From Streptomyces thinghirensis (lineage in GTDB: Bacteria; Actinomycetota; Actinomycetia; Streptomycetales; Streptomycetaceae), in the NCBI GenBank assembly GCA_021502835.1, contig JAKFGP010000020.1:110706-174705 (forward strand): DNA of 64,000 nt. Direction: 5' to 3'. Below, one piece after another: positions 49,012-59,242 of the stretch. The notes below the pieces were generated by a model. It was not told where the DNA came from, did no database searches, and worked only from the letters and a program-made list of their open reading frames with translations. Position 1 is the stretch's first letter; the number at the start of each line of letters is the position of its first letter. The translations under genes were made by a program, and so were the position numbers.

Positions 49012-49958
49012 GAGGCGCCCTGCCCGTCGACGCGGCGGGGGCCTTGGGGGGTCGAGAGGTCCTTCAGCCAAACGCTGGAGCATGTGCCAGTCCTCCGGGT
49101 GGTCGGCGATCCCCGTGGCGAAGGCATCGGCCAGCGCCTGTGTCACGGTACAGACGTCTTCTCGGCCCGGGTGCCTGACTCGGGGACCTCGACCGGCGGA
49201 TGTGCACCCGGCCCCTCATGACCCGGGCGACTCGTCGTACCAGAGCGTCACCGCAGCAGCCGTGTGCGCCGGTCTGCAGCGCCAGCAGGGCATGCCGGTC
49301 CCGCGGGCATCCGGGCCGTCTCGCCGAAAGAAGTCGACCTCCACGCCGGAGGCGGACAGGTCGCGGTCGGCGACCAGGCAGAACCAGGCCGCCGTTCGCG
49401 CGCAGCCGCCGGGCCAGCGTGCCGAACGCCGTGCCGCCGCGTGCGGCAGGACCTCCATGCCGAGGCCCTCGCGGTAGGCGACAAGCGGTCGTAGAGGGTC
49501 TCCGGCCCCGAGGCGATCGGCGACCGTGGTGAAGGGGGATGCCGAGTTCGGTGGTGACCCAGGCGCCCGCCAGGTCCCAGTTGGCCAGGGTGCGGGAGGG
49601 CGAGGACACGCCCTTGCCGGCGTCCATGCCGTCGGTGGTGGTGCAGGTCCCTGACGGTCAAGCCGGTCTGATCCGCTCGCCGCTCCACGCCGGGAAGCCG
49701 GAAGGGACTCCATCCAGTAAGCGCAGGTAGGGCGCATGCCCGCACGCGAGGTAGGGCGGCGAGCCGTTCCGGGCCCGCGTCCGGCACCACGCGCGCAGTA
49801 GTTGTTTCACAGGCGCCGTACGCCCGCGCCGCGCTGTTTCCAGGCGACGTCCGCGACGGTGCGGCCGGGAGCCGCACGGCGACCGGCTCGGGGAGCTTCT
49901 TCACGGTGCTCCAACCGGCGCCGACGCAGGCCGCTGGTCAGCCGGTCCCGCCGCTCAC
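49008..49958 (-). CDS. Phosphatidylinositol mannoside acyltransferase (LpxL/HtrB-like)
   Basis: Acylates the 6-OH of the PIM mannose, downstream of PimA. The start is GTG at 49956-49958, overlapping the pgsA stop. STVKKLPEPVAVRL and GRTVADVAWKQRGAGVRRL are near the N-terminus. The catalytic H-x4-D is seen as LALPH, then LANWDLAGAWVTTELGIP across one inserted C. YREGLGMEVLPH, GTAFGTLARRL, LVADRDLSASGVEVDFF, TLWYDESPG, MRGRVHI and TQALADAFATGIADHPEDWHMLQRL are typical of the family. The stop is TGA at 49008-49010 (GTGA overlap with pimA). ~316 codons. The pgsA-acyltransferase-pimA order is that of the mycobacterial PI/PIM cluster. Confidence 0.92.
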
Positions 49959-50635
49959 TCGGCCGCCTCGGTGTCCTGGCTCTCCTGGGCGGCGGCGCGT
50001 CCGCCTCGGCGGCCTCCCGGCGGACCGTGACGACCCGCTGGATCAGCGTGACGAGAGCTGCCGACGGCGACGATCCGCAGCGGCGATCGGCAGGAGGTGT
50101 TCGATGCCCGGCACGCCGAACGTGCGTGCAGCCCCGCAGGCCGGGCGGCGACCAGCGAAACTGACCAGTCGCTCGGCGCTCGACCAGTCCGTTGACGGCG
50201 ACCGGCAGGCCGATCGACTCCTGCCGCGCGCGCCTTGGTGTGCGACACCACCTGGCCGCTGGCCAGGCAGAAGATCGACACGGCGCACAGCACGATGTCG
50301 TCACCACCGCCCGCGTACCAGAGGGCGAGCGCCGAAGATCGCGCCGATCGGCGACCCGGTCGCAGTGGGTCCAGGGCGCCCCAGCGGCTGGAGCGTAGCG
50401 GCCGCGAGCTGGCGGTTATGTTGCCGTCGACGAGGTCGGAGAAGACGAAAAGCGGATCACGACCGTGCCCCAGAAGAACTCACCCATGGGGTAGAGAAGA
50501 CCAGCGCGCACCCGCGACCACACCGGCGGTGCCGATCAGCGTGACCGTGTCGGGCTGACGCCCCGGCGGTGGATGAGAAACGCGGCGAACGGTGTGAGGA
50601 CACGCGTAAAAAATGCACGCGTACTTGTTCAGCAT
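49955..50635 (-). CDS. pgsA: Phosphatidylinositol phosphate synthase (CDP-alcohol phosphatidyltransferase)
   Basis: Makes phosphatidylinositol phosphate from CDP-diacylglycerol and inositol phosphate in the membrane. The start is ATG at 50633-50635: MLNKYA. PDTVTLIGTAGVVAGA marks the first helix region. The CDP-alcohol motif is partly recoverable as VFSDLVDGN, SSRWGA and LD, split by indels that hide its aspartates. LWYAGGGDDIVLCAVSIFCLASGQVV, LPVAVNGLVER, VTLIQRVVTVRREAAEAD and the ending SQDTEAAE with TGA at 49955-49957 are readable. ~226 codons. The symbol follows common annotation; the product is inferred from its PIM-cluster context. Confidence 0.88.
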
Positions 50636-50898
50636 GGCCTTCCCGACGGTCGGTGTGGCCGCGGCCCCTGCTGGCCACCGGCTGGCCCATCGTAGCCACG
50701 CGCGCGCGTGGGGCGACGGACGGCACCCTGAGCCCCTGGTGGGCGGCCGGTGGGCGGCGGGATCGGGTCCGTCGTATGGACGCGGCGTGACGGGAGTGGA
50801 AAGCTCGAAGGACCGCGGGCGTCGCCGGAGCCGCCAGTGCACGCGGTCCCGCGTGTCCGCGCCCCACAGTGACCTCACCGCGCACGGGAGGCAAGGAC
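50636..50898. promoter_or_regulatory. Divergent intergenic region between pgsA and the EF-G-like gene
   Basis: About 263 bases with no recognised gene, expected to hold both promoters. GGGAGGCAAGG lies just before the EF-G-like ATG as its ribosome-binding site. No clear -10/-35 pair or hairpin was found by eye. Confidence 0.45.
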
Positions 50899-53141
50899 AT
50901 GGGCGACAAGGCGCACACCATCCCGGAGCCGCCGGAAGGGCTACGGCGGCCGACCACCCCACGTCCGTACGGAATGTGGTGCTGGTCGGCCACTCCGGAT
51001 CGGGCAAGACGACTCTGGTGGAAGCTCTCGCGCTGACGGCGGGAGCACTGAACCGGGCGGGCCGCGTGGAGGACGGCGGCTGCGTCTCGGACTACGACGA
51101 GATGGAGCACCGGCAGCAGCGCCCGTACAGCTCTCCCTGGTGCCGGTCGAATGGGACGGCATCAAGATCAATCTCCTGGACACTCCCGGGTACGCCGACT
51201 TCGTCGGTGAGCTGAGGGCCGGTCTGCGGGCGGCGGACGCGGCCCTCTTCGTCGTCTCGGCCTCCGACGGGGTGGACGGCTCGACCTGCGTGCGTGGGAG
51301 GAGTGCTGCGCCGCCTGCCGTCGGCATGCCGCGCGCCATCGTGATCACGCACCTGGAGGCCGCCCGCGCGGACTTCGAGGAGATGACGCGGGATCTGCGC
51401 GGAGGGGAGGCCTTCGGCGGGGACGACCTCGACGCCGGCCGCGCCAGCAGCTGCCGCCTGCTCACCTGCCGCTGCACGGGCCGCAGGCGCCCGGACGGGC
51501 ACGCACCCGTGACCCGGGACTCGTCGGGCTGCTGTCGCGGAAGCTGCTTCGACTACGCGTCCGGCGAGCGCGAGAGTCCGGAGCCGGGCGAGGAACAAGT
51601 TGCCGTCGCTCGACGGAGGCCCGCCTCCATGCTGATCGAGGGGATCATCTCGAGAGCGAGGACGAGACCCTCATGGAGCGCTTAACTCTCCGGCGGCAAA
51701 CAGGTGGACGTCAAGACGCTCATCGAGGAGGATCTGGACGGGCGGTGGGCGCGCTCGGGTGTTTTCTCGCGGTGGCAGCAGCCTCCCGCGTCGAGGGCGC
51801 CCGGCAGGGCTCGGCTTTTGATCGACTGCTGGAGCTGGTCACGCGGCTTCGACCCTTGGGCGCTTGGCCGAAGAGGCGTGCCCCGGGTCTACGCCCGCCC
51901 GACGCGGCCGCGCGAGCTGCGGATGTGCGATCCCGACGAGTTTGCTGGTCGCGGAGGTCGTCAGACGTCTCCGACCCGTACGTCGGCCGGATCTCGGCTG
52001 GTCCGCGATGTTCTCCGGCACCCTGCGCGCCGACCAGAGCGGTGCACGTCTCCGGGCACGGGCTGGCCGACCCGCGGCCACGAGGACCCACGACGTCGAC
52101 GAGCGGATCGGCGCCCCTGACGACGCCGTTCGGCAAGCAGCAGCGGCCGGTCTCGCACGTGATCGCGGGCGACCTGGCGTGCGTGGCCAAGCTGAGCCGC
52201 GCGGAGACCGGGGACACGCTCTCGGCTAAGGACGACCCGCTGCTGATGGCCCCGTGGGAGATGCCGGACCCGCTGCTGCCGCTCGCCATCCAGGCGCACA
52301 GCAAGCCCGACGAGGACAAGCTCTCCCAGGGGCTCTCGCGGCTGGTCGCCGAGGACCCGACGATGCGCCTTCCGGAGCAGAACCAGGACACGCACCAGGT
52401 GGTCCTGTGGTGCCTGGGCGAGGCCCACGCCGACGTGGCGCTGGGAGCGGCTGCGCAGCCGCTACGGGGTCCAGGTCGACGTCGTTCCCACCGGGTCTCC
52501 CTGCGGGAGACGTTCGGGGACGCGGCCGGGCGCGGGCGCGGCACGTGAAACAGTCGGCGGGCACGGTCAGTACGCCATCTGCGAGATCGAGGTGGAGCCG
52601 CTGCCGGGCGGTTCGGGCATCGAGTTCGTGGACGAGGTGGTCGGCGGCGCGTGCCCCGGCAGTTCATCCCGTCCGTCGAGAAGCGGCGTCCGCGCACAGG
52701 CCGCCAAGGGCGTCGCCGCCGGCCATCCGCTGATCGACGTGCGGGTCACGCTGCGGGACGGCAAGGCGCACCCGGTGGACTTCCTCCGACGCCGCCTTCC
52801 AGACGGCCGGCGCGCTGGCGCTGCGGGAGGCCGCGCCCAGGCGAGGATCCATCTGCTGGAGCCGGTGGCCGAGGTGAGCGTGCTGGTCGGCGACGACTAC
52901 GTGGGCGCCGTGATGAGCGACCTGTCCGGACGGCGCGGCAAGGTGCTCGGCACCGAGCAGACGAGCGGCGGGCGGACCCTCATCCGGGCCGAGGTACCGG
53001 AGATCGAGATCGGCCGGTACGCGGTGGACCTGCGCTCCCTGACGCACTGGCACCGCGCGCTTCGGCCGCCGTTACGCGCGGCACGAACCGATGCCGCCGC
53101 AGATCGCGGAACGCCTCCGGGAGGAGCTGCGGGCGGCGTCC
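50899..53141 (+). CDS. Elongation factor G-like translation GTPase (EF-G2-type paralogue)
   Basis: Full-size EF-G relative distinct from fusA. The start is ATG at 50899-50901: MGDKAHT. G1 is VLVGHSGSGKTTLVEALAL and G3 is KINLLDTPGYADFVGELRAGLRAADAALFVVSASDGVDG. The switch I Thr region (RGIT in EF-G) reads HRQQR, and G4 (NKxD) reads THLE in RAIVITHLEAARADFEEM. Domain II has PFGKQQRPVSHVIAGDLACVAKLSRAETGDTL. Domain III has PLAIQAHSKPDEDKLSQGLSRLVAEDPTMRL. Domain IV/V has HVKQSGGHGQYAICEIEVEPL (shifted), VRAQAAKGVAAGHPLIDVRVTL, LLEPVAEVSVLVGDDYVGAVMSDLSGRRGKVLGTEQ and a C-terminal MPPQIAERLREELRAAS. The stop is not certain, so the end is approximate. ~748 codons. More than ten indels. Confidence 0.88.
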
Positions 53142-53410
53142 CAGGGGTACGCGGCAGAGGGCCGGCGCGGACTTCCTCCGTGCCGGTCGCGCGTTCGACT
53201 CCCCGCCGGGAAGAGGCCCGTTAACGATCTGCCCGGGTGCGGGCGCACGACGGCGCGACACCGGGGCGAACCGCGCGCGCGGGGCGCCTTTCGCCGTCCG
53301 GTGCCGCATGTCGGTGTCGGCGGATACGCTGATGACCTGATCAACAGGTGTGCCGGGCACGGAAGTCGGGAAGGCCGCAGGAGCGACAGTGGTGGCGATC
53401 GGGGGCGGAA
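53142..53410. other. Gap after the EF-G-like gene; no gene identified
   Basis: About 270 bases. A 10-bp imperfect hairpin (CCGGCGCGGA with TCCGTGCCGG, loop CTTCC) at 53162-53186 is followed by a tRNA T-loop-like GCGTTCGACT. No complete cloverleaf could be drawn. The hairpin may be the terminator of the EF-G-like gene. Confidence 0.35.
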
Positions 53411-55064
53411 ATGACCGTTGACGGCGGTTACGCGGACTTCTTCGACCGCAGGTGCCGCGCACGGACGACGGAGGCCAGACAGCCACGTTCGCGCTGGCCT
53501 CGGCGGCCTACCGGGACAGCGAGCTGGCGGACATCAAGAAGGCCGACAACGAGTGGCACCAGACGACCCTCAACGCGGGCCGGTCCTGGGCCACGATCTT
53601 CCGACCCAACCTCGGCGAGGCCTTCTCCCGCGCGGTGGCCGACCGGATGCTGGGCAGCGGCCGGAAGCCCTCATCCAGTCCTTCGGTGCCGAGCCGCAGG
53701 TGGTCGTCGAGCACTGCCTGGCGGCCAACGGCATCCGCAAGGCGCGCGACGCCCGGCTGTCCACGGTGATCGTGCTGTGCGGTCTGCTGTTCCTGCCCGG
53801 CATGCTGGTCTGGCTGCTCGGCTTCCAGATCCGCACCACCGTCGCCAAGGCGGAGAACAAACAGGCCGGGGCGCTGGGCACCGCGGTGCTCGTGGCGATC
53901 GCCGCGCTGGCCGTGCTGTTCGTCAAGATGCCCTTCTCCGGCTTCCGGGCCTGGTACGCGCGCGCCGCGGGTCGTCCTGCCGGTCGTCGGCTGGTTCTGG
54001 GCCAAGCGGATCTGCGAGGGCACGGCGAGGGACCTGCGGAAGCGCTGGGACGGCCTCCTGTCGGGCAGCGGCGTCGGCGCCAAGGTCCCCGAGGCGGTCC
54101 CCAGCAACCCGGGCGAGACCGCGGCCGAGCAGCTGCGCCAGTCCCTGGCCAAGCTCGGCGCCGAGCAGCAGTCCAACTCGGTCTTCTACGCCGGCCCCAA
54201 GGGCATGCTCGGCATGGGCACCCGCTGGGGCAGCTGGCAGCTCGCCGAGAACCTGGTGCCGGCCGACCCGACCCGGGAGATCCACCCTTCCGCAGCTGGG
54301 ACGTCGTCCGGGCCATCCACGACCAGCTGCGCATGCTGGAGCGCGGCCCGCTGAACACCGGCGGCCTCACGAAGCCGTCCATACGGCACTGGGTCGTGAC
54401 GCCCATCGGGGAGAACGCCAAGGCGGTGTCCCGTCCGGAGGGCACGGACGTCGAGGCGTACCAGGTCAAGTCGCACGCGATACAGGACATCTCGCAACAA
54501 GCAGCAGTTCGGCGCCGGTGACCGGCACTGCCCGGGTGTCCAGTGGACCCTGTGGGACGGCCAGCTGGTCATCACCATGCTGATCACGGTGACCGTGCTG
54601 CACGAGACGCTGCGCATCGGGGTCACCGGTCACGCCCTGGGCCCGGTGAACCCGCTGCTCACCACCAGCCGAGGCTCCTCCCAGGAGGTCGCCAAGTCGT
54701 TCGGCCGTGGGAGACGCGCAAGGTGATGCTCCCGCTGGTCACCGCGAACGAGGTGGTACGGCTCGCCGTCCGCGCCCCACTCACCTGGTACCCGCCGCTG
54801 CTGAACTGGCTCGGCGGCACGATCGGCCTGCCGGAGCCGTTCGGGCTGCGGCACGCGTGGGCGGACCAGCCGTGGCGCCACCGCTTCATGGCCGACGACG
54901 CGTTGCGGGCGGCGGCGCCGGTGCTGCGGGTGGTGCACTCGTCGGCGATCAGGGTGCTGGAGGAGAACGGCGTGGACACCGAGAAGTTCGGGACACGGTC
55001 GGCGTTCCTCAGTACGGCGGTGCAGGATCCGACGCCGGGTAAGGCGGACCTGTACAACGCGTAG
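53411..55064 (+). CDS. Conserved Streptomyces membrane protein, function unknown
   Basis: About 550 codons from ATG 53411-53413 (MTVDGGYADFFDR) to YNA and TAG at 55062-55064. After a shift it reads TATFALASAAYRDSELADIKKADNEWHQTTLNAGRSWATIFRPNLGEAFSRAVADRML. Membrane helices: STVIVLCGLLFLPGMLVWLLGF, ALGTAVLVAIAALAVLFV, a third near RPAGRRLVLGQAD in damaged form, and LWDGQLVITMLITVTVLHETLRIGVTGHALGPV. Soluble segments include FYAGPKGMLGMGTRWGSWQLAENLVPADPTREIHPF, VVRAIHDQLRMLERGPLNTGGLTKPSIRHWVV and a C-terminal VVHSSAIRVLEENGVDTEKFGTRSAFLSTAVQDPTPGKADLYNA. The same family sits downstream of the EF-G-like gene in other Streptomyces. No function known. ~6 indels. Confidence 0.8.
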
Positions 55065-55109
55065 GCCTGTCTTCAGGTGCCCGGGGCTGCGGCTCAGGAT
55101 GGGACGCGC

Positions 55110-55279
55110 GGCCCGGCGCTGACGGGGGTGCCTCCCCCACTTCCGGCTTCTCCCCCACGCTCGGCTCGCTCGCGCGGGGGACCCCATGAGCGGGAGGTGC
55201 CCCCCACCGCCCACCCGTGCCGCCCTCGGGGGTACCTCCCAGGCCGTTCAGGCGCTGGGGGAGGCACGACCGCCCGCAG
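55110..55279. repeat. Streptomyces intergenic repeat cluster between convergent genes
   Basis: Motifs such as GGGGGTGCCTCCCCCA, CCACGCTCGGCTCGCTCGCG-CGGGGGACCCC and GGGGGTACCTCCCAGGCC are self-complementary blocks that recur in Streptomyces intergenic spaces. They lie between the membrane-protein stop (55064) and the HIT gene stop (55280). Several can fold and may serve as terminators for both genes. Confidence 0.6.
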
Positions 55280-55821
55280 CTATGCGGCGGGCCACGCCTC
55301 CGCCAGCATCTCGCGAATGTCCCCCAGCAGCTGCGGCAGTACCTTCTGTGGCCGACGACCGGCATGAAGTTGCGTGCGCCGCCCCAGCGGGCACGACGTG
55401 CTGGTGGAGATGGGCGGCGCATTCCCGCGCCGGCCACGGTAGCCCTGATTCATGCCGATGTTGAAGCCGTGGGCGCCCGACGCGGTGCGCAGGGGCCGTC
55501 ATCGCCTGCTTGGTCAACTCGGCGAGCTCCGCGTCTCCACGCCGGTCAGCTCGGTGTCGGCTACGTGCCGGTACGGCACGGTCATCAGGTGGCCGCCGTT
55601 GTACGGGTACAGGTTGAGCACCGCGTACACGTGCTCGCCGCGCGGACGACCAGCCCGTCCTCGTCGGACTTGGCGGGATCGAGCAGAAGGGGCAGCCGTC
55701 GTCGGCGCCGGGGCCGCTCGGCTTGTTCTCGCCCTGGATGACCATCCGGTGGGGCGTCCACAGGCGCTGGAACGCGTCCTGGGTCCCCACTCCCAACTGC
55801 TGCTCCAGGCTCACTCGTCAT
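55280..55821 (-). CDS. HIT family protein (Ap4A/AMP-lysine hydrolase-like)
   Basis: Histidine-triad nucleotide hydrolase. The start is ATG at 55819-55821 (MTSE); a further ATG at 55830-55832 is possible. EQQLGVGTQDAFQRLWTPHRM, NKPSGPGADDGCPFCSIP with a likely zinc-binding CPFC, VYAVLNLYPYNGGHLMTVPYRHVADTELTGV in shifted frames, and the triad H-L-H-Q-H-V-V in AAHLHQHVVP. FMPVVGH and LREMLAEAWPAA precede TAG at 55280-55282. ~180 codons. It is immediately downstream of thrS (77 bases), a linkage conserved in actinobacteria. Confidence 0.9.
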
Positions 55822-55898
55822 GCGTGCAGCATATGGCGTCGTGCGCGGCGACCGGGAAGCCCCCCGGATCTCCCGGGGCCCCTGGAATCCTCGGCGGA

Positions 55899-57859
55899 TC
55901 AGACCTGCGCCCGCTCCTCGACGACCTGCGCGATCTTCGCGATGCTTCGTCGACGGGGATGCCCTTTCCTGAGAGCCGTCGCGGTAGCGGAAGGAGACGG
56001 CGCTGTTCGTCATGTCCTCGTCGCCCGCGATGACCACAGGGCACTTCTGCTTCTGGGCGTTGCGGATCTTCTTCTGCATGCGGTCGGAGGAGAGTCGACC
56101 TCGACGCAGCCCCTTGCCGAGGCCGCTTGCGGCCAACCTCCAGGTGCTCGACGTGCGCGTTCCGATCGGGATGCCGATCGCCTGGACGGGGGCCAGCCAC
56201 ACCGGAAGGCGCCCGCGTAGTGCTCCAGGAGCACCGCGAAGCAGCGCTCGAGTGGGCCGAACAGCGCGCGATGGATCATGACCGGGCGCTTTGCTTGGCA
56301 CCGTCCGCGCCGGTGTACTCCAGGTCGAAGCGCTCCGGCAGGTTGAAGTCGAGCTGATGGTCGACATCTGCCAGGTGCGGCCGATGGCGTCCTTGGTCGG
56401 GACGGAGATCTTCGGGCCGTAGAAGGCGGCGCCGCCCGGGTCGGGGACCAGGGGCAGGCCCTGCTCTGGCGACCTGGCGGAGCGTCTCGGTGGCCTCTTC
56501 CCAGGCTTCGTCGGAGCCGACGAACTTCTCCGGGTCCTTGGTGGACAGCTCCAGGTAGAAGTCGGTCAGACCGTAGTCGCGCAGCAGGTTCAGCACGAAG
56601 GTGAGCGTCTTGTCGAGCTCCTCCCGACATCTGCTCGCGGGTGCAGTAGATGTGCGCGTCGTCCTGGGTGAAGCCGCGGGCCGGTCAGGCCGTGCACGAC
56701 GCCCGACTTCTCGTACCGGTACACGGTCCCGAACTCGAAGAGGCGCAGCGGCAGTTCACGGTACGAGCGGCCGGCGCGCGTCGAAGATCAGGTTGTGCAT
56801 CGGGCAGTTCATGGGCTTGAGGTAGTAGTCCACGCCCTCGTCGAGCTGCATGGGCGGGTACATGCCGTCGGCGTACCAGTCCAGGTGGCCCGAGGTCTCG
56901 AAGAGCTTCCCCTTCGTCGCGTGCGGGGTGTAAACGAACTCGGTCCCCTCCTCCTCGTGGCGGCGCCGCGAGTAGTCCTCCATGACCCTGCGGACCACGC
57001 CGCCCTTGGGGTGGAAGACCGCGAGGCCGGAGCCGATCTGCTCCGGGACGGAGAACAGGTCCAGCTCGCTGCCGAGCTTGCGGTGGTCGCGCTTCTCGGC
57101 CTCGGCCAGGAACTCAGGTGCGCCTTCAGCTCGTCCTTGGACGGCCAGGCCGTGCCGTAGATGCGCTGGAGCATCGGGTTCTTCTCACTGCCGCGCCAGT
57201 AGGCGGCGGCGTTGCGCATCAGCTTGAACGCCGGGATGCCGGTGGTGGGCAGGTGGGGACCGCGGCAGAGGTCCTTCCAGCACAGCTCGCCGGTCTTGGC
57301 GTCCAGGTTGTCGTAGATCGTCAGTTTTCGCCGGCGCCGACCTCGACGTCCGCGCCGTCGTCGTGCGACGCGGAGCCCTTGAGGCCGATCAGCTCCAGCT
57401 TGTCCGGCTCGTCGGCGAGCTCCTCGCGGGCGGCGTCGTCGGGGACGACGCGGCGCGAGAAGCGCTGGCCGCGCTTCTGGATCTCCTGCATCTTCTTCTC
57501 GATGGCCTTGAGGTCATCGGGGTGGAAGGGCTTCTCGACGTCGAAGTCGTAGTAGAAGCCGTCCTTGACGGGCGGGCCGATGCAGAGCGGGCCTCGAGAA
57601 CAGCTCCTGCACGGCCTGCAGCCATGACGTGCGCGGTGGAGTGGCGCAGGATGTTCAGACCGTCCTCGGAGGGAGATCTCGACACCCTCGACGGTCTCAG
57701 CCGTCCTGGACCTCGTAGGCGAGGTCCTTCAGCTCACCGGACACGCGGGCGGCGACGATCGAGCGCTCGCCGGCGAAGAGCTCGGCGGCCGTCGTGCCCG
57801 TAGTCACCACGCGTTCTTCCCGCTCGAATCGCGTTGATGATCACACGGACGTCTGACAC
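55899..57859 (-). CDS. thrS: Threonyl-tRNA synthetase
   Basis: Charges tRNA-Thr, with N-terminal TGS and editing domains. The start is GTG at 57857-57859 with AGGAGAG upstream: VSDVRVII, then (shifted) [34 protein letters not shown]. Editing domain [56 protein letters not shown]. Catalytic core [102 protein letters not shown] and [43 protein letters not shown]. The anticodon-binding domain ends ERAQV with TGA at 55899-55901. ~653 codons. Many indels. Confidence 0.96.
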
Positions 57860-57951
57860 CGGTCTCTCCTGACTGAAGTGGGGCTGCGGCGCCAGCACCA
57901 AAGCGCACGCATGAGGGCGATCGTACCGACCCCGGCCCGCTCACCGCGAAA

Positions 57952-59087
57952 TCAGTCCCCGCGTCGCCGTCGTCCTCGCCGTCCCCGCCGCAGGTCTCCT
58001 CGAAGAAGGCCGCCACCTCCACGTGCTCCTGGACCGCCTTCAGCAGCCGGTCCCGCCCGCGTCGTCGACCTGCACGGGGGCGATCTCGCAGGCGCCGGTG
58101 AGCCGGCGGAATCCGCCCCGGCTCTCCAGCCGGCCGAGCACCCGCACCGGCAACCCGACGAGATGGGCGTGCCCCGCGATCCGGTAGGCCTCCTCGTCCA
58201 GGGTGATCCGTACGTGCGGGACGTCCGCGCCCGGCCAGCACCTGAGCCGTACGGTGCCCGCGCCGCGCGGCCCGGGACGGCTGCAGGACGACGGTGCCGG
58301 TGATCCGGACCGGTACGGAGGGCTCGGCGCGCAGGTAGCGGGCGGCGGCCTCGCGCAGGGCGGGCAGGTCGCCGGGTGAGAACTCGACGGGTTCGGCGTA
58401 GGCGGCGCAGCCTCGGGGGACCCGGCGGCCGGCGCCCGGTCGACGGCGATCCGGGCGCCCCACTCCGTGCCGCGGACCAGGGGCGACGGCTCTCGGTGAG
58501 CTCATGGCTGACCGCGAAAGCGACAGCCGTGGTCGAAACCTCCATGCCGCCGGTGGTCCGCCGGTAGTCGACGGCCTCGCGGGCGGCGTAGGCGCGTGGT
58601 CGGAGGCGTACGGCGAGGGGCGGCCGTGGTGACCGGCACGAACGCGGTGAGCGCCGGCGGCTCTCCAGGGGCGGACCGACCAGGACGTTCTCCAGGACCT
58701 CGGCGGCGGCGCGCTGGTGCCCTGGCGTCGCCGTAGTAGCCCGCACGCGCGCGTAGCGAGAGCGCTCCCGGCGAGCAGCATCCGGCGGGCGGCGGAGCGC
58801 AACTGTTCCTCGCGGCGTCCCGGAGGCGGTCGTCGCCGGGCCCGGTCGGTACGTCGCGCCCCCAGCGGATCTCGTCGCTGGGCACGGCGAGGAGGGGAGG
58901 ATCTGTAGCGGGCGGCCGGGCGTGCCGCTGCGGGACAGGGCAGGCAGGCCTCGCCGAGCAGGTCGTCGCTGTCGGGGAAAGCGCAGGCTGGCCAGGCAGC
59001 CAGCAGGCTGGCTGGCACCACCGGCGGCCGGGCCGGGCGAAGCCAGCGGCCGTAGCGGCCGCGGGGCGCCGCCGCGGCGCTCACCAC
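57952..59087 (-). CDS. Conserved hypothetical protein upstream of thrS
   Basis: A ~310-378-codon gene of unknown function. GTG at 59085-59087 overlaps the upstream small gene as GTGA and opens a clean frame (VSAAAAPRGRYGRWL). GTG at 58883-58885 (VPSDEIRWGRDVPTGPGDDRLRDAA) is the alternative start. Islands in several frames: EEQLRSAARRMLLAGSALATRA, AAAEVLENVLVGPPLE, AAREAVDYRRTTGGMEVSTTAVAFAVSHELTE, PVEFSPGDLPALREAAARYLRAEPSVPVRITGTVVLQPSRAAR, ISGHAHLVGLPVRVLGRLESRGGF, LLKAVQEHVEVAAFFEETCGGDGEDDG. The best stop is TGA at 57952-57954. The PVRITGTVV and PVRVLGRLE pattern suggests a beta-rich (OB-like) binding domain. No family recognised. Confidence 0.65.
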
Positions 59088-59242
59088 CCGTGCCGGTGGA
59101 GCAGGGCGGTCAGCGACACGGCCGGGTCGACGGCGCCGGACTCAGGCAGGCGGCCGTCGTCCCAGGCGGGGGGCACCGGCGATTCGTCGGCGGAGTGCAG
59201 CCGCACGGCCTGCAGGAGTTCGCCGGTCGGGCGGTGCGTCAT
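59081..59242 (-). CDS. Small conserved hypothetical protein (53 aa)
   Basis: Intact 53-codon ORF, ATG at 59240-59242 overlapping the DUF4365 stop (ATGA), and TGA at 59081-59083 overlapping a following GTG. Sequence runs MTHRPTGELLQAVRLHSADE... to ...LTALLHRHGW; it is acidic in the middle with no membrane segment. Overlaps at both ends indicate translational coupling in a three-gene unit. Function unknown; it could be a small partner of the DUF4365 protein. Confidence 0.7.
   Translation of the reverse strand: MTHRPTGELLQAVRLHSADESPVPPAWDDGRLPESGAVDPAVSLTALLHRHGW

Noticed and set aside
53142..53215. A tRNA-like stretch (T-loop-like GTTCGACT after a hairpin)
   Set aside because: T-stem bases do not pair, no proper 7-base anticodon loop is present, and no acceptor stem could be closed.
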